From Symsagittifera roscoffensis (lineage: Eukaryota; Xenacoelomorpha; Acoela; Convolutidae): a DNA stretch of 64,000 bases. The DNA lies in contig NC_087063.1 of assembly GCF_963678635.1 (NCBI RefSeq), positions 2,702,073 through 2,766,072 on the forward strand. Reading direction: 5' to 3'. Below are positions 35,293 through 48,415 of the stretch, in pieces (positions within the stretch are counted from its first letter, which is position 1; each line of letters starts with the position of its first letter). Made by a program: the position numbers and the translations under genes. Under the pieces are notes generated by a model. That model searched no databases, was not told the DNA's origin, and saw only the letters and a program-made list of their open reading frames with translations.

Positions 35293-36340
35293 CTGCAAAA
35301 TCAAAGAGAAAAGATAGCCGGTTGCCGTGAAAGTAGCACCGAATTTCCGATCATAATATATTTTACATGGTCGGAACTTTCGATGGTCGGAGCTTTGTAT
35401 CACTTGCGCTACAACACAAACAAAAACATGCCGAGAAAACCATGAAAAATGTTGGAAGAAATAGGTAGTTGAGTGTCAAAGCGATGGGTCTGATCTAGAC
35501 AGTGATAACTTAATAAAGCTAAACAACCAAATTGAAGGCAATTTGTCGAAAAACGATTAATTGTTTCATAACGTGCCTGCCCTTAAATCCAACGAAAATA
35601 AGTTTAACTGCTGTAACAAACTGAAATTGAGTATTCAGCTAATAATTTTCTTTTTATTGGGTGCCTTGAACTTTCTCTGTGTGCTGTACTGCCTCTCATA
35701 ATTCTATGAAGCTCATTGTCTGGATCAGACCCGTCTCCTTGTCATGAATCAAATAGCAACTGAACCGCCCAAACCTGGGTAAATTCCCGAAGAACCGAAA
35801 ACAACATTGTTGCCATGAAAAATTTAAGAACTTCTATTTCTTTTCTAAGATTGTTAGCATTTGTCCGATCCAAGTAAGAGCAGAAATACATGCTTCCGTT
35901 GACAAGACCCAACTTAGGTCTATAAGCCGATGAAATTTGAACCAAAATTTACCTTTTATAATTTTGACTATTGTAAACAAAGTTATTTACGGTAAAAGTC
36001 TAGTACCCGATTGCACTACCCTTGGTGATTGCAAGGATAACACAGAGGTGAAGCTGAGCTTCGCGTCACTTGCGATACAAAATAAGAAAGCCGCAAAGTC
36101 AGAAATAAATCGAAAATGACGAAAAAACTAGATCTATCAAAATGAACTAGGGTGAAATTAAATCTGCATCCTTTGAGTGCACGCTGACAGCAGCCAAACA
36201 CATGTTACATTCAAATTTTTTAGTTTTTTATTCAACTTTTTAAAATCCAACTTCAAAAAACCAGAAAATTTTGTTTTTTATATCTAACTTCATTGAAAAA
36301 TTTTAAAATGACATAAAAAAAGTTATCTAGAAAACTTTTT
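35293..36340. other. Intron sequence of the PLAC8 gene, no other feature
   Basis: Counterpart of 23217-24270. A decayed ACCCTTGC hairpin repeat lies near 36010-36035. No coding signal. Confidence 0.5.
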
Positions 36341-36344
36341 TAAA

Positions 36345-36880
36345 ATAAGCAGTCGCATGTGGACGCAAGATTTGCAACTCCTGATAGTACTTTGGCAGTA
36401 CTGAACTACAGGGTTGGGAATTTCAAAATGAGACACTTTTCAAATTTAGGTTTTCTAAAAAATAAGTGAAAAAATCATAAAAAACGTCTCATCTCAAAAA
36501 CTACGAAGATTTGAGCAGTCATATTTGCAGGCAAGATTCGCATCTCCTGAGAGTACTATAATAACCCAAAACGAGAGGGTTAGCAATTTCAGATAATAAT
36601 AAAAATTAAATTTCAGTTTTCTGAAAATTTTTTGAAAAAACTGCCAAAAACGTCATATCTCGAAAACTACAGCGGTTCGAGCAGCTTTTTTGGAGGCAAG
36701 ATTTGCAAGAGTACTCTGACATTTGAAAAAAAAATAAACTTAAGTTTTCTGAAACAATGAAAGACATCATAAAACACTTCATATCTCGAAAACTACAAGG
36801 ATTTGAGCAGTCATATTTGCAGGCAAGATTCGCAATCCTTGAGAAAATCCTAAATAAACCCAACTACAGGGTTGTGCAAT
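36345..36880. repeat. Small cluster of satellite-related monomers, copy B
   Basis: Same monomers as 24280-24830. They show that the satellite family was present at this place before the duplication, although the large array at the other position is confined to copy A. Confidence 0.88.
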
Positions 36881-37627
36881 TTTTTTAAAAACTGAATGAT
36901 TTTTTTTGAATCATTTTTCAATTTTAAGTTTTCAGAAAAATTTTGAAAAACCTGTTAGAAACCCCTGACAGCATCCCACTATTGGGTTGCTGATTTTACA
37001 CTCGGTAAATTAAGCACTGAATTCAAACGGGAAAATCAAAAAAAAAATGTGTTACCCATTGCAATACACGATTTGGCTTGAACGTGATAAAATTCTTCCG
37101 TTAAGCATGCAAAAATTATTCGTTGAAAAAACTTATAGGAGGCGAGATAATGAAACCAGCATTTAAATATATAATAGATAAGGCTAGATTATAAACAAAA
37201 ATATGCCAAGGCAAAGGAATGTGAGACTAGCATCGGAAACTTTACCAAGCGGCAACAAAGCCGCAAATACCCTAGCAGAAACCTTTTTATGCAAAAAAAA
37301 CCAACAAGACTTAAGACTTATAAAAGTTATTGGGTCCCCACTCCCCCTCAAAACACACACATACGAAAATTTTTCGCACGTCTAAAGACGCAATATGAGG
37401 CCATTAAGCCGATATAGTTTGGGATGAAAACCTATCAAGCCGATAGAAAAAAAAACAAACAGAGCCGAGAAAAAAGCTACCATGAATAACTTGAGCTAAC
37501 ATTTCTATAAACTTTTCAGCAATTTGTGCGATCCAGTGGCCATAAAAGTTATGTTTACCTTGAAACGACTCAAAATTAGGTCATTAAACCGACAATTTTT
37601 TTACAACGAAATATTTCCCGTTTTTTA
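36881..37627. other. Intron sequence, no gene seen
   Basis: Matches 24831-25574 with scattered substitutions and a few small gaps. No coding or RNA features were recognised. Confidence 0.5.
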
Positions 37628-37706
37628 AAAAAACAAATCTGTCAGATTCAAACCAAGACCTTTGTGGTCCCGGGCATATTCGTTACCTCCATACAAACGT
37701 GCCGGA
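37628..37706 (-). repeat. tRNA-derived SINE-like repeat, copy B
   Basis: Duplicate of 25575-25650, with the same B-box-like GGTTTGAATCTG on the minus strand. Confidence 0.5.
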
Positions 37707-38997
37707 GACGCAAAAAAATTGAAATTATTATATCTGAAATTAAACTTACCATTCTAATTTTGACCGTTGTGAAAAACATTTACCGGAAAAAACTAGTCCC
37801 CGTTTGCAATACCCTTGCTTAATAGCAACGAAAAGAAACATACGAAGCAGAAGCAAAGAACATCTTTGATTCGACAAAAAAAAAAGATTTTTCGAAAAAG
37901 CTTTAGGTCCACTCTAAATTAGAGGTTAGCCAAAATTAAGATTTTTCAATTATCAATAACTTCAGACAAGCATAGCCGTTTTTTGTCCATGGTGTGATGG
38001 GGAACTGAACAAATGCGTATAAATTTATCCAATTAGGCATATCCGTGAAGAGTTGGCTTCAAAAAATGAATGTGGTCAAGAAAGGGCTGGTGAAAGTTTT
38101 AAATGAAGCCGAAATGAACCAAGGTTTCTGAGCCGAAATGTCTTATTTTCATTTAACAAACGTTATTCCGATAATTTGGAAGAAAAAAAACGAAAATAAA
38201 TCTTCCCCCCTAAGGTACCTAGTAACGAGTTGTCACCCTTAGAATGAAATAATTCAAAGGTTAAGCATATGCGAATTTTGTACTTTGTAACGAGTCTCCC
38301 CTGATTTTATAATGGACTTAATAAAAAATAAATACGTTGCTCAAATATAGTTCGACAGTACGATCAATGGTAAATAACACATATTTACAATTTTTAGGCA
38401 GAGTACATAAAAGTCCCCAAAGTTTCTCCCTAATTTGAGTGTAATCTGAAGAAAAGGCTCACATTCTGAGAACTGAAGATATCAATTAAATGGGATATCT
38501 TCAGCTATCCCCCCTAAGGTACCTAGTAACGAGTTGTCGCCCTTACAATGCAATAATTCAACGGTTAGGCATATGTAAATTTTCTACCTAGTAACAAATC
38601 TCCCTCATTTTTTGCAAAAGGGGGAAAATTGTAGTAAAATTGATCCCTTAAATGTTCTCTTAAAGCCTAAACTTTTTACTAAAATGGTATCATCAACAAT
38701 AGATAAATAATCCATCGAGGACTATGAAATTACTAAAGTAACCAGTTCACAATCACCTGAACGAATGAGTCTTCGTCTTCACAAGAGTGTAGGTGGTCAA
38801 AAAGATGCAAATTGGTAGTAACTTGAAAGTTTCATGAACGCGGTTGCTGAATATATTGCAATTGCAAAATAGTTTACCTATTTGGGCCCATAAGATAAGA
38901 ACAATCTCTACCCCACCCCCCACCCAAAAAAAACTACATTGCAAATTCAAGCAGTACTATTCACAAAACTAATTGTGGAAAAAGAATGCTTTAAAAC
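37707..38997. repeat. Intron sequence with the CCCCCTAAGGTACCTAG direct repeats
   Basis: Counterpart of 25651-26961. The two direct-repeat copies lie near 38205 and 38512. No gene is seen up to the assembly gap. Confidence 0.55.
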
Positions 38998-39197
38998 NNN
39001 NNNNNNNNNNNNNNNNNNNNNNNNNNNNNNNNNNNNNNNNNNNNNNNNNNNNNNNNNNNNNNNNNNNNNNNNNNNNNNNNNNNNNNNNNNNNNNNNNNNN
39101 NNNNNNNNNNNNNNNNNNNNNNNNNNNNNNNNNNNNNNNNNNNNNNNNNNNNNNNNNNNNNNNNNNNNNNNNNNNNNNNNNNNNNNNNNNNNNNNNN
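38998..39197. other. Assembly gap (200 N)
   Basis: Exactly 200 undetermined bases, a typical placeholder length. By alignment with copy A, the flanks correspond to about 26961 and 28768, so about 1.8 kb of copy B is probably missing here. Confidence 0.97.
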
Positions 39198-41540
39198 AAC
39201 AGTTTTAGAACTTCATCAAAACAGTTTGAAACATTTGAAAAAACTTGATAAAAACATATCTTTTATCTGTTTTTTTTTCGGTGGTTGTAATCTTCTTTGC
39301 TATTTGCGCAGCAAATGCAGTCTTTTTGTGCCGACCATTGAAAAAGAGTAACTTTGTATGCAAGTGTGTTTGTTTTTTTTTTTTCAAGCAAAAATAGGTA
39401 CCACAAATAATCATCGGATTGGGTCGAGTGATTTACCATATTAAAGCCCTTTCGGCCGTGATTGGAATGACATTAAAATTGTCCAGTGTCAAAAAAAAAT
39501 GATTTGAAATTTTTGATATTTAATCTAATTTCGACTAACGCGATCGAGTAATGTACGGTAAATAAAACAATTAACTTGGACATTTAGTCTCAGAAAACTT
39601 GATTTTTCTAAATGGAGAACTTCATTTAAATCTTCCTTTAGCCCTTTCTTGGCCTTAAACACTTTCTTAAACAAATATTTTTGTCCTTTCTTCATTTTCT
39701 GGAGCAAAATGTTCACTATCATGACTAATTGGCTAATTTTCCAAGCGTTTGTGTAGTTCTTCTATCACACCATGGACAATTTTTTGTAGTGTTTTATAAA
39801 TATGCGCAGCAACCAGCTATTCTTGTCTGAATTTATGGGAATTGGAAAAAAAATTAATTATGGCAAAACCTTCATTTAAGGCAACCGAAGAAAACAAAAT
39901 GTAAAAAAATCAACATGTAGTATAAAAAGTTTCAAAAAATATGAATTTCTATCATCTTGATGATCTAGATGTCACTCTTTTCAATGCGAAACATTTTCTA
40001 GCTCAAACTGAATTACATCTGACATTTTTCACGGCTGCAAACACAATTGAAACAGACAGTTGGAAAAAAAGTCAAAGACCCCAAGTAAACAGAGAAAAAC
40101 ACTGACTCGTTTTGAAAACCTCAACTTTTGATTTTCAAAGAAAAAATAGTTGCCCTTATAGCTTTTTGATTTTCTGGAACAATTTAAGGTTGACACTACT
40201 TTGATTATATTCTCCCAATTGAAGAAACATTGAATCAATGAGCAAATAGCTGTTGCATAGTGGAATTTGCTTTCTCTTGAACAAAGGAAAGGAACTGAAC
40301 TTACGAAAACATAAGTCAAACAGCAAAAAAGTAGATTCGAGACTGAACATTTTTAAATTTTTCTCCTGAAAAATCATCACGACCTATAAAAGAGTCTGAG
40401 CTACGTTCAACAAATCCCGTACACATAAAAATAGAGCTCTAAAAGTAGGAAAAAACCAAAAGGTCTGATGCAAATTTTCCCTGAAAACAATTAAATATGA
40501 GTACTGCTGAATTCCGACTCGGAACTTCCGATTAAGGGCCCGGCTTTATTCGATCTTTATATTTACTTCATATACAATCAAAATTGAGTTCACGCTTATA
40601 TCGCATGCTATTCAAAACAAATTTAAAAAAATACACCACGCAGAAACTCACATAAATGTGCGGCTTTGGATGAACAGATATTAGAACTCAAGCACCCGCT
40701 TTAGCAGAAAAATAGATCACCCTTTAAAAACAAGCTTGCCGATTCCATGATTTCATCAGATAACTGGAAAAGTATAATTGGACAACACAGGTAGCAAATT
40801 GATATCGAAGTCTTAAGGACATGGGGAATCTGAAAACATAAGGCACAGACAGTTGGAAAAGAGCCAATGAACGCAATTAAACTGACTTGTTTTTTGAAAA
40901 CTCTCAACTTTCGAATTTGCAAGAGAAAAATAGATGGTCTCAACGCTATTTGAATTTCTAAAACAAGCTATGATTGATATTTTTTTTGATCAAATTAACT
41001 CACATTGAGAAATCTAGATTAATAGGTAAAACTTTTATTGCGCTGTGAAATCTCTGATAATTTAATTCCACATTTGAAACTAAAACCGATCTCTTTTTTG
41101 TGACTTTTACACTTTTGCAGTTCCGTAGTGGACTTCAAAAGAGATCAATAAGCAAACCGCGAAAAAGTACACCCGTCTGAACAAATTTTAAGACTTTTCC
41201 TAAAAAAAAATAAACCCAAACTATATAAGAGTCTAAACTACGCTGATCGAAAACAACTCTGAAAACAGATTTTTTTTTCAATTTATTTGGAAATTATACA
41301 TCAACCTAAGCTCTTCAAACATTGCTTTTTTTTAAGAAGTAGGGCAAAATATATTTGGGGTCGTTGAAACCTCTGATGAATTTTTGCTCTACTTCTTGTA
41401 AAATTTCTTACATTTGACTCGAAACATTACATACACAGAGCCAAAGCTTCGCTTCGCACACACTAGCGAGAAAATGACATAAAACAGCTCTATAATATTC
41501 AATAAAAAAGATGAAATAAGCTTCTAATTAGTAAGAATTG
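39198..41540. other. Intron sequence, no gene seen
   Basis: Diverged partner of 28768-30660 with several small insertions (for example near 40380-40500 and 40880-41040). 39287-40017 is one of the two segments reused in the 1258-bp tandem units downstream. Confidence 0.5.
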
Positions 41541-41614
41541 GGCTACGTCTCGGATTCGATTTGCGACCTACAGATTACGAGTCTCACGCACTACCCACTC
41601 AGCCACGGACGCTT
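41541..41614 (-). repeat. tRNA-like repeat (Thr-CGT-like), better copy
   Basis: On the minus strand it reads GCGTCCGTGGCTGAGTGG through an A box, an anticodon loop CTCGTAA and a B-box-like AATCGAATCC. The stems remain imperfect, so I call it tRNA-derived rather than a functional tRNA. Confidence 0.5.
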
Positions 41615-42460
41615 AATCAATAACAAAAACTAGCCACAAATAAAATGGAGAGATGCTACAAAATTTCCAATGTTACAGATAGTGATTTAAAAAAAAGTGT
41701 CACCAAATAAGTGAACATTTTTAATGAACACTTTTATTTAAGAGTTAGGTTAGAAAAAAGGTTTGTAATAATACACTACGCTTCGCAAGCTCGCTGTGTT
41801 AACAGTTATATTTGATGAGAAATTACACTGCTGTTAAAACAAAGTTTCCTCCAATATTGCAAAAAAAATTCGTATACGGTGTCTTTTATTTGTGACAGAA
41901 TAAATTGGGATATGATCTTTTTTTTTTCAAAAAAGAAAAATTTGTTATAAAATTAATGGTTTCGCATATGCGTTATAGAATAGAAGTTAGGCCCTGGTTC
42001 AAATTTTGGGTGAAGCTTTCCTCGTTTGCAATTTAAGTCAATATAACAAATAATTAATACACAGAACGGCAGTTTATAATAAACAGACTTATTGAAATTC
42101 CCAATCCCTGCACTTTCAGCAGTTTGAAAGTGATTCATTTGATTGATTTGGTGATTTCAGCGGGGACAATTTGTACTTTTACAGCATAAAAGAAAAAAGC
42201 TAGAAAATTTTCACAAAAACTTGAGAAAAGACCTAACTTTCAGTGCTATAAACGAGATTTTTCATTACTTCCTAAATGCAAAGATAACCCCCTATTGACA
42301 ATCAGTTATGAAAACAAACGAGCAAAAAATCAAAATTTTGACTTTTCAGAGGGCGATATATTCTTGAGTAAAACTTTTTGTTAGTGTCCGCTAATGCAGA
42401 GGAGCTTCCCGCTACCTGTTTTCTCATTGAACTCTCAACATCGGATTTGAGAGGTTAGTT

Positions 42461-45400
42461 GTAATCTTCTTTGCTATTTGCGCAGCAAATGCAGTCTTTT
42501 TGTGCTGACCATTGAAAAAGAGTAACTTTGTATGCAAGTGTGTTTGTTTTTTTTTTCAAGCAAAAATAGGTACCACAAATAATCATCGGATTGGGTCGAG
42601 TGATATACCATATTAAAGCCCTTTCGGCCGTGATTGGAATGACATTAAAATTGTCCAGTGTCAAAAAAAATGATTTGAAATTTTTGATATTTAATCTAAT
42701 TTCGACTAACGCGATCGAGTAATGTACGGTATATAAAACAATTAACTTGGACATTTAGTCTCAGAAAACTTGATTTTTCTAAATGGAGAACTTCATTTAA
42801 ATCTTCCTTTAGCCCTTTCTTGGCCTTAAACACTTTCTTAAACAAATATTTTTGTCCTTTCTTCATTTTCTGGAGCAAAATGTTCACTATCATGACTAAT
42901 TGGCTAATTTTCCAAGCGTTTGTGTAGTTCTTCTATCACACCATGGACAATTTTTTGTAGTGTTTTATAAATATGCGCAGCAACCAGCTATTCTTGTCTG
43001 AATTTATGGGAATTGGAAAAAAAATTAATTATGGCAAAACCTTCATTTAAGGCAACCGAAGAAAACAAAATGTAAAAAAATCAACATGTAGTATAAAAAT
43101 TTTCAAAAAATATGAATTTCTATCATCTTGATGATCTAGATGTCACTCTTTTCAATGCGAAACATTTTCTAGCTCAAACTGAATTACAAAAGAAAAATTT
43201 GTTATAAAATTAATGGTTTCGCATATGCGTTATAGAATAGAAGTTAGGCCCTGGTTCAAATTTTGGGTGAAGCTTTCCTCGTTTGCAATTTAAGTCAATA
43301 TAACAAATAATTAATACACAGAACGGCAGTTCATAATAAACAGACTTATTGAAATTCCCAATCCCTGCACTTTCAGCAGTTTGAAAGTGATTCATTTGAT
43401 TGATTTGGTGATTTCAGCGGGGACAATTTGTACTTTTACAGCATAAAAGAAAAAGGCTAGAAAATTTTCACAAAAACTTGAGAAAAGACCTAACTTTCAG
43501 TGCTATAAACGAGATTTTTCATTACTTCCTAAATGCAAAGATAACCCCCTATTGAAAATCAGTTATGAAAAACAAACGAGCAAAAAATCAAAATTTTGAC
43601 TTTTCAGAGGGCGATATATTCTTGAGTAAAACTTTTTGTTAGTGTCCGCTAATGCAGAGGAGCTTCCCGCTACCTGTTTTCTCATTGAACTCTCAACATC
43701 GGATTTGAGAGGTTAGTTGTAATCTTCTTTGCTATTTGCGCAGCAAATGCAGTCTTTTTGTGCCGACCATTGAAAAAGAGTAACTTTGTATGCAAGTGTG
43801 TTTGTTTTTTTTTTCAAGCAAAAATAGGTACCACAAATAATCATCGGATTGGGTCGAGTGATATACCATATTAAAGCCCTTTCGGCCGTGATTGGAATGA
43901 CATTAAAATTGTCCAGTGTCAAAAAAAATGATTTGAAATTTTTGATATTTAATCTAATTTCGACTAACGCGATCGAGTAATGTACGGTATATAAAACAAT
44001 TAACTTGGACATTTAGTCTCAGAAAACTTGATTTTTCTAAATGGAGAACTTCATTTAAATCTTCCTTTAGCCCTTTCTTGGCCTTAAACACTTTCTTAAA
44101 CAAATATTTTTGTCCTTTCTTCATTTTCTGGAGCAAAATGTTCACTATCATGACTAATTGGCTAATTTTCCAAGCGTTTGTGTAGTTCTTCTATCACACC
44201 ATGGACAATTTTTTGTAGTGTTTTATGAATATGCGCAGCAACCAGCTATTCTTGTCTGAATTTATGGGAATTGGAAAAAAAATTAATTATGGCAAAACCT
44301 TCATTTAAGGCAACCGAAGAAAACAAAATGTAAAAAAATCAACATGTAGTATAAAAATTTTCAAAAAATATGAATTTCTATCATCTTGATGATCTAGATG
44401 TCACTCTTTTCAATGCGAAACATTTTCTAGCTCAAACTGAATTACAAAAGAAAAATTTGTTATAAAATTAATGGTTTCGCATATGCGTTATAGAATAGAA
44501 GTTAGGCCCTGGTTCAAATTTTGGGTGAAGCTTTCCTCGTTTGCAATTTAAGTCAATATAACAAATAATTAATACACAGAACGGCAGTTTATAATAAACA
44601 GACTTATTGAAATTCCCAATCCCTGCACTTTCAGCAGTTTGAAAGTGATTCATTTGATTGATTTGGTGATTTCAGCGGGGACAATTTGTACTTTTACAGC
44701 ATAAAAGAAAAAGGCTAGAAAATTTTCACAAAAACTTGAGAAAAGACCTAACTTTCAGTGCTATAAACGAGATTTTTCATTACTTCCTAAATGCAAAGAT
44801 AACCCCCTATTGACAATCAGTTATGAAAAACAAACGAGCAAAAAATCAAAATTTTGACTTTTCAGAGGGCGATATATTCTTGAGTAAAACTTTTTGTTAG
44901 TGTCCGCTAATGCAGAGGAGCTTCCCGCTACCTGTTTTCTCATTGAACTCTCAACATCGGATTTGAGAGGTTAGTTGTAATCTTCTTTGCTATTTGCGCA
45001 GCAAATGCAGTCTTTTTGTGCCGACCATTGAAAAAGAGTAACTTTGTATGCAAGTGTGTTTGTTTTTTTTTTCAAGCAAAAATAGGTACCACAAATAATC
45101 ATCGGATTGGGTCGAGTGATATACCATATTAAAGCCCTTTCGGCCGTGATTGGAATGACATTAAAATTGTCCAGTGTCAAAAAAAATGATTTGAAATTTT
45201 TGATATTTAATCTAATTTCGACTAACGCGATCGAGTAATGTACGGTATATAAAACAATTAACTTGGACATTTAGTCTCAGAAAACTTGATTTTTCTAAAT
45301 GGAGAACTTCATTTAAATCTTCCTTTAGCCCTTTCTTGGCCTTAAACACTTTCTTAAACAAATATTTTTGTCCTTTCTTCATTTTCTGGAGCAAAATGTT

Positions 45401-46234
45401 CACTATCATGACTAATTGGCTAATTTTCCAAGCGTTTGTGTAGTTCTTCTATCACACCATGGACAATTTTTTGTAGTGTTTTATGAATATGCGCAGCAAC
45501 CAGCTATTCTTGTCTGAATTTATGGGAATTGGAAAAAAAATTAATTATGGCAAAACCTTCATTTAAGGCAACCGAAGAAAACAAAATGTAAAAAAATCAA
45601 CATGTAGTATAAAAATTTTCAAAAAATATGAATTTCTATCATCTTGATGATCTAGATGTCACTCTTTTCAATGCGAAACATTTTCTAGCTCAAACTGAAT
45701 TACAAAAGAAAAATTTGTTATAAAATTAATGGTTTCGCATATGCGTTATAGAATAGAAGTTAGGCCCTGGTTCAAATTTTGGGTGAAGCTTTCCTCGTTT
45801 GCAATTTAAGTCAATATAACAAATAATTAATACACAGAACGGCAGTTTATAATAAACAGACTTATTGAAATTCCCAATCCCTGCACTTTCAGCAGTTTGA
45901 AAGTGATTCATTTGATTGATTTGGTGATTTCAGCGGGGACAATTTGTACTTTTACAGCATAAAAGAAAAAGGCTAGAAAATTTTCACAAAAACTTGAGAA
46001 AAGACCTAACTTTCAGTGCTATAAACGAGATTTTTCATTACTTCCTAAATGCAAAGATAACCCCCTATTGACAATCAGTTATGAAAAACAAACGAGCAAA
46101 AAATCAAAATTTTGACTTTTCAGAGGGCGATATATTCTTGAGTAAAACTTTTTGTTAGTGTCCGCTAATGCAGAGGAGCTTCCCGCTACCTGTTTTCTCA
46201 TTGAACTCTCAACTACGGATTTGAGAGGTTAGTT
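42461..46234. repeat. Three tandem 1258-bp units
   Basis: Units start at 42461, 43719 and 44977. Each equals the sequence of 39287-40017 fused to 41932-42460, so the intervening 1.9 kb is deleted. The units differ from one another by only a few bases. Repeated small minus-strand ORFs in each are chance frames. The arrangement suggests a deletion within a first extra copy followed by unequal exchange or, less happily, an assembly artefact. Confidence 0.93.
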
Positions 46235-46897
46235 TTTGAGAAAAGTCAGTAAGATCTACAAAATGGGCCATAACTTTTTGTGCAAAAAAAAATGGTCGTA
46301 GCCACTTATGCAGTGGGAGCTTTTCAAAACAGTTCTATCAATTGAAACCAAAAACTCATATTTGATAGAGATAGTTTTCGATAACGAAAAAATCAAAAAT
46401 ATGGGTCAAATATTACCCGACACTTTTTCGAAGGCATTGGACAGAGGGGTCAAGTAAAAAAAAAACTCTAGGCGAGTATGCAGGCACACAGATGAATACG
46501 CGCGGTCTTTCAATTGATACTCCATCTTGAAAATCAGGAGTTTCTCCAAAACAAAAATTTTCCAAAATGAAAATGAAATTTCAACAAACAGATTGGTACA
46601 CAAGCAACCAACTTGAAAAGTGCGCAGGAGAGTGTTTAAATTGTGTTGATCTTGAAACGTCTCAAAACTAGATCATTAAGCAGATGAAAAAATAGGCCGA
46701 AATAAATTTGACCTTAAATTTTTTTTAGCGAAAGCACACCAAAACAACATTAAAACCTGTGCGTAAAAAAACAATTGCAAGATATGACAACTAAGCCGAC
46801 AACAGATAAGCAGACAAATAATTGGCCGACAGATAAGCAGACAATATTTGGCCGACAAATAATTGGCCAACTGAATTATTCCCGTTTGAAAAAAAAC
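46235..46897. other. Intron sequence, no gene seen
   Basis: Matches 31600-32271 in copy A. It contains several GGCCGACA-type short repeats (CAAATAATTGGCCGACAGAT) near 46800-46870, also seen at 32190-32245. Confidence 0.5.
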
Positions 46898-46977
46898 AGG
46901 TCCTCGTCAGACTCGAACCCAAGACCTTTGTCGTCCCAGGCATATTCGTTAACTCTAGCTAAGTTGGCCAGGAACTC
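46898..46977 (-). repeat. tRNA-derived SINE, copy B
   Basis: Partner of 32272-32352, with TTCGAGTCTGAC on the minus strand and a matching tail. A truncated relative lies at 47213-47240 and another, diverged, at 47400-47450. Confidence 0.6.
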
Positions 46978-47036
46978 TACGAAATTGGCCAGAGCCTTAA
47001 ATGGTCGGGGAAAAAAGACTAGTACCCGGTTGCGAT

Positions 47037-47057
47037 ACCCTTGCTTAGCGCAAGGGT
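47037..47057. repeat. Hairpin repeat, copy B
   Basis: ACCCTTGC-TTAGC-GCAAGGGT. The stem is fully preserved, while the loop differs by one base from the copy at 32411-32431. Confidence 0.75.
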
Positions 47058-47165
47058 AATTAACCACTAAAAGCAACGTTATTGAAAAATGCGCGCAATA
47101 GAAGAAAAAAAAACAATTTCAACTAAGATGTGACAACAAAGCCGACGACAGATACGCAGACAAAT

Positions 47166-48094
47166 AATTGGCCGACAATTTTATTTGAAGCTGAATGTTT
47201 CCCGTTTGAAAAAAAACAGGCCCTGGTCATATTCGTTACCTTTATTCATTATGAACCAAGAATAAGTGATTCTGTTACACAAGTTGTTAATACGAAAACT
47301 CTAAATTTCAGTTTGATAACTCTTGCTAATCGCAAGCGTAAAGAGTCTTAACTACGTTTATCTTCGACATCGACTCATAAAAGTTTCCGTTCGCAAAAAA
47401 AAGGTCGCAGCAGGACTCAAACCACTTGCCTTCGTGGTTTCAAGCATAGGAGTACTTAGTTTGAATTACAAAGCAGATTGAAAAAAGTAATTCACACGAG
47501 CAAATTCTGCGAACAACTTTGTGGGTAAAAAAGTCGCAGTATCAGTGTGCGTTCGTTACCCTTGCTCGTTCCTAGCATATGGAGGTCACAATTCCTAGGA
47601 ATAACACTATTAGACAAAAACTATCAGGTACACCGTGGGTAGCAGAACACTTGGGTGATATATTACAACAGGTGGAAGGATGAAGTTAAATAGCTGGATC
47701 TGGATCGTTACTTACTGTACTTCAAACAAAACTTATGACTTATTTCAAAGCCAAATTTTTCGACGAAAGAAGTGTAAAACATGAATTTTTGAATAACATT
47801 TTCACTTGACAGAGTAATGTAGTCACAAAAAATTATCTTAGTAGCTTGCACAATTGAACATGAAATGACTATATTATGCATTATAGTTTTCAAATTTAAT
47901 ACATACACTATACTCAAAATTACCATCTATTGTAACATATCACCAACACTTGATCGCTGAAGAGCCGAGCAAAAATTATTGAATTAAGTCTTCGATGCCG
48001 CCTAAAACATGTCAAAAGTACAGAAGACTGCAGCTTTAGAAAACTAATCTATCAAAAATTAACTCTCACAAACAAATAATGTTGACCAACTTAC
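47166..48094. other. First part of the PLAC8 intron, unique sequence
   Basis: Intron between the donor at 48094 and the duplicated region. It holds the two SINE fragments noted above and nothing else recognisable. Confidence 0.55.
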
Positions 48095-48415
48095 GGAACA
48101 CAGCATGCATGGACCACAGAACCAAGTCAGAAGACAGTTTCCACAGTCATCAAAACATCCGAAAAGACCCGATTTCCAAGATCTGGGAAGCGGGTAATTA
48201 CGCGCCTCCACGTAAATCTTCTGTGGCGTAGGTTGTTGCACGACAACGTTCACGTTGGAAGGTTGTACGTATGCTTGCTGCTGCTGTTGAGGCGCATACT
48301 GTTGCTGCGGTTGGTGTGCATATGGTTGATGATATGCTAGTGGCTGACTCGTCTGGGCATAGGTACCAGGTGGTGCAGACGCGTACTGAGGAGGAGCATC
48401 CATTTTTGATTCCAT
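48095..48415 (-). CDS. PLAC8-family (cornifelin-like) gene, exon 1
   Basis: 107 codons from ATG (48413-48415) to a perfect donor, TCC|GTAAGT on the minus strand, in phase 0. Residues 1-75 are Pro/Gln/Tyr-rich with a run of glutamines, a common N-terminal style in this family. The PLAC8 domain starts near residue 80 with SWKSGLFGCFDDCGNCLLTW and continues FCGPCMLC, where the exon ends. The domain is completed by the terminal exon at 35095-35292 or 23019-23216. PLAC8 proteins are small cysteine-rich, membrane-associated proteins. Plant members influence cell number and metal handling, and animal roles vary, so I assign no specific function. A downstream ATG (MDAPP, four codons in) is also possible. 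Confidence 0.88.

Larger units (their letters stand above)
32541..47165. repeat. Segmental duplication, copy B
   Basis: Direct tandem partner of 2165-32540. It lacks the satellite array: the sequence jumps from the equivalent of 2998 to that of 12888 near 33355. It also lacks retroelement 1. It contains a 200-N gap and three additional 1258-bp tandem units (42461-46234). Its right end is at about 47165, short of PLAC8 exon 1, which is therefore single-copy. Confidence 0.9.

Noticed and set aside
35293-35403. Upstream ATG extending the PLAC8 terminal exon (MIQSSDHRKF)
   Set aside because: A good splice acceptor lies between it and the conserved domain, the extra part differs between the two copies, and it lacks PLAC8 features.
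42455-45911. Repeated 61-99 codon minus-strand ORFs at 1258-bp spacing
   Set aside because: Chance frames carried by the tandem unit; not preserved in copy A.
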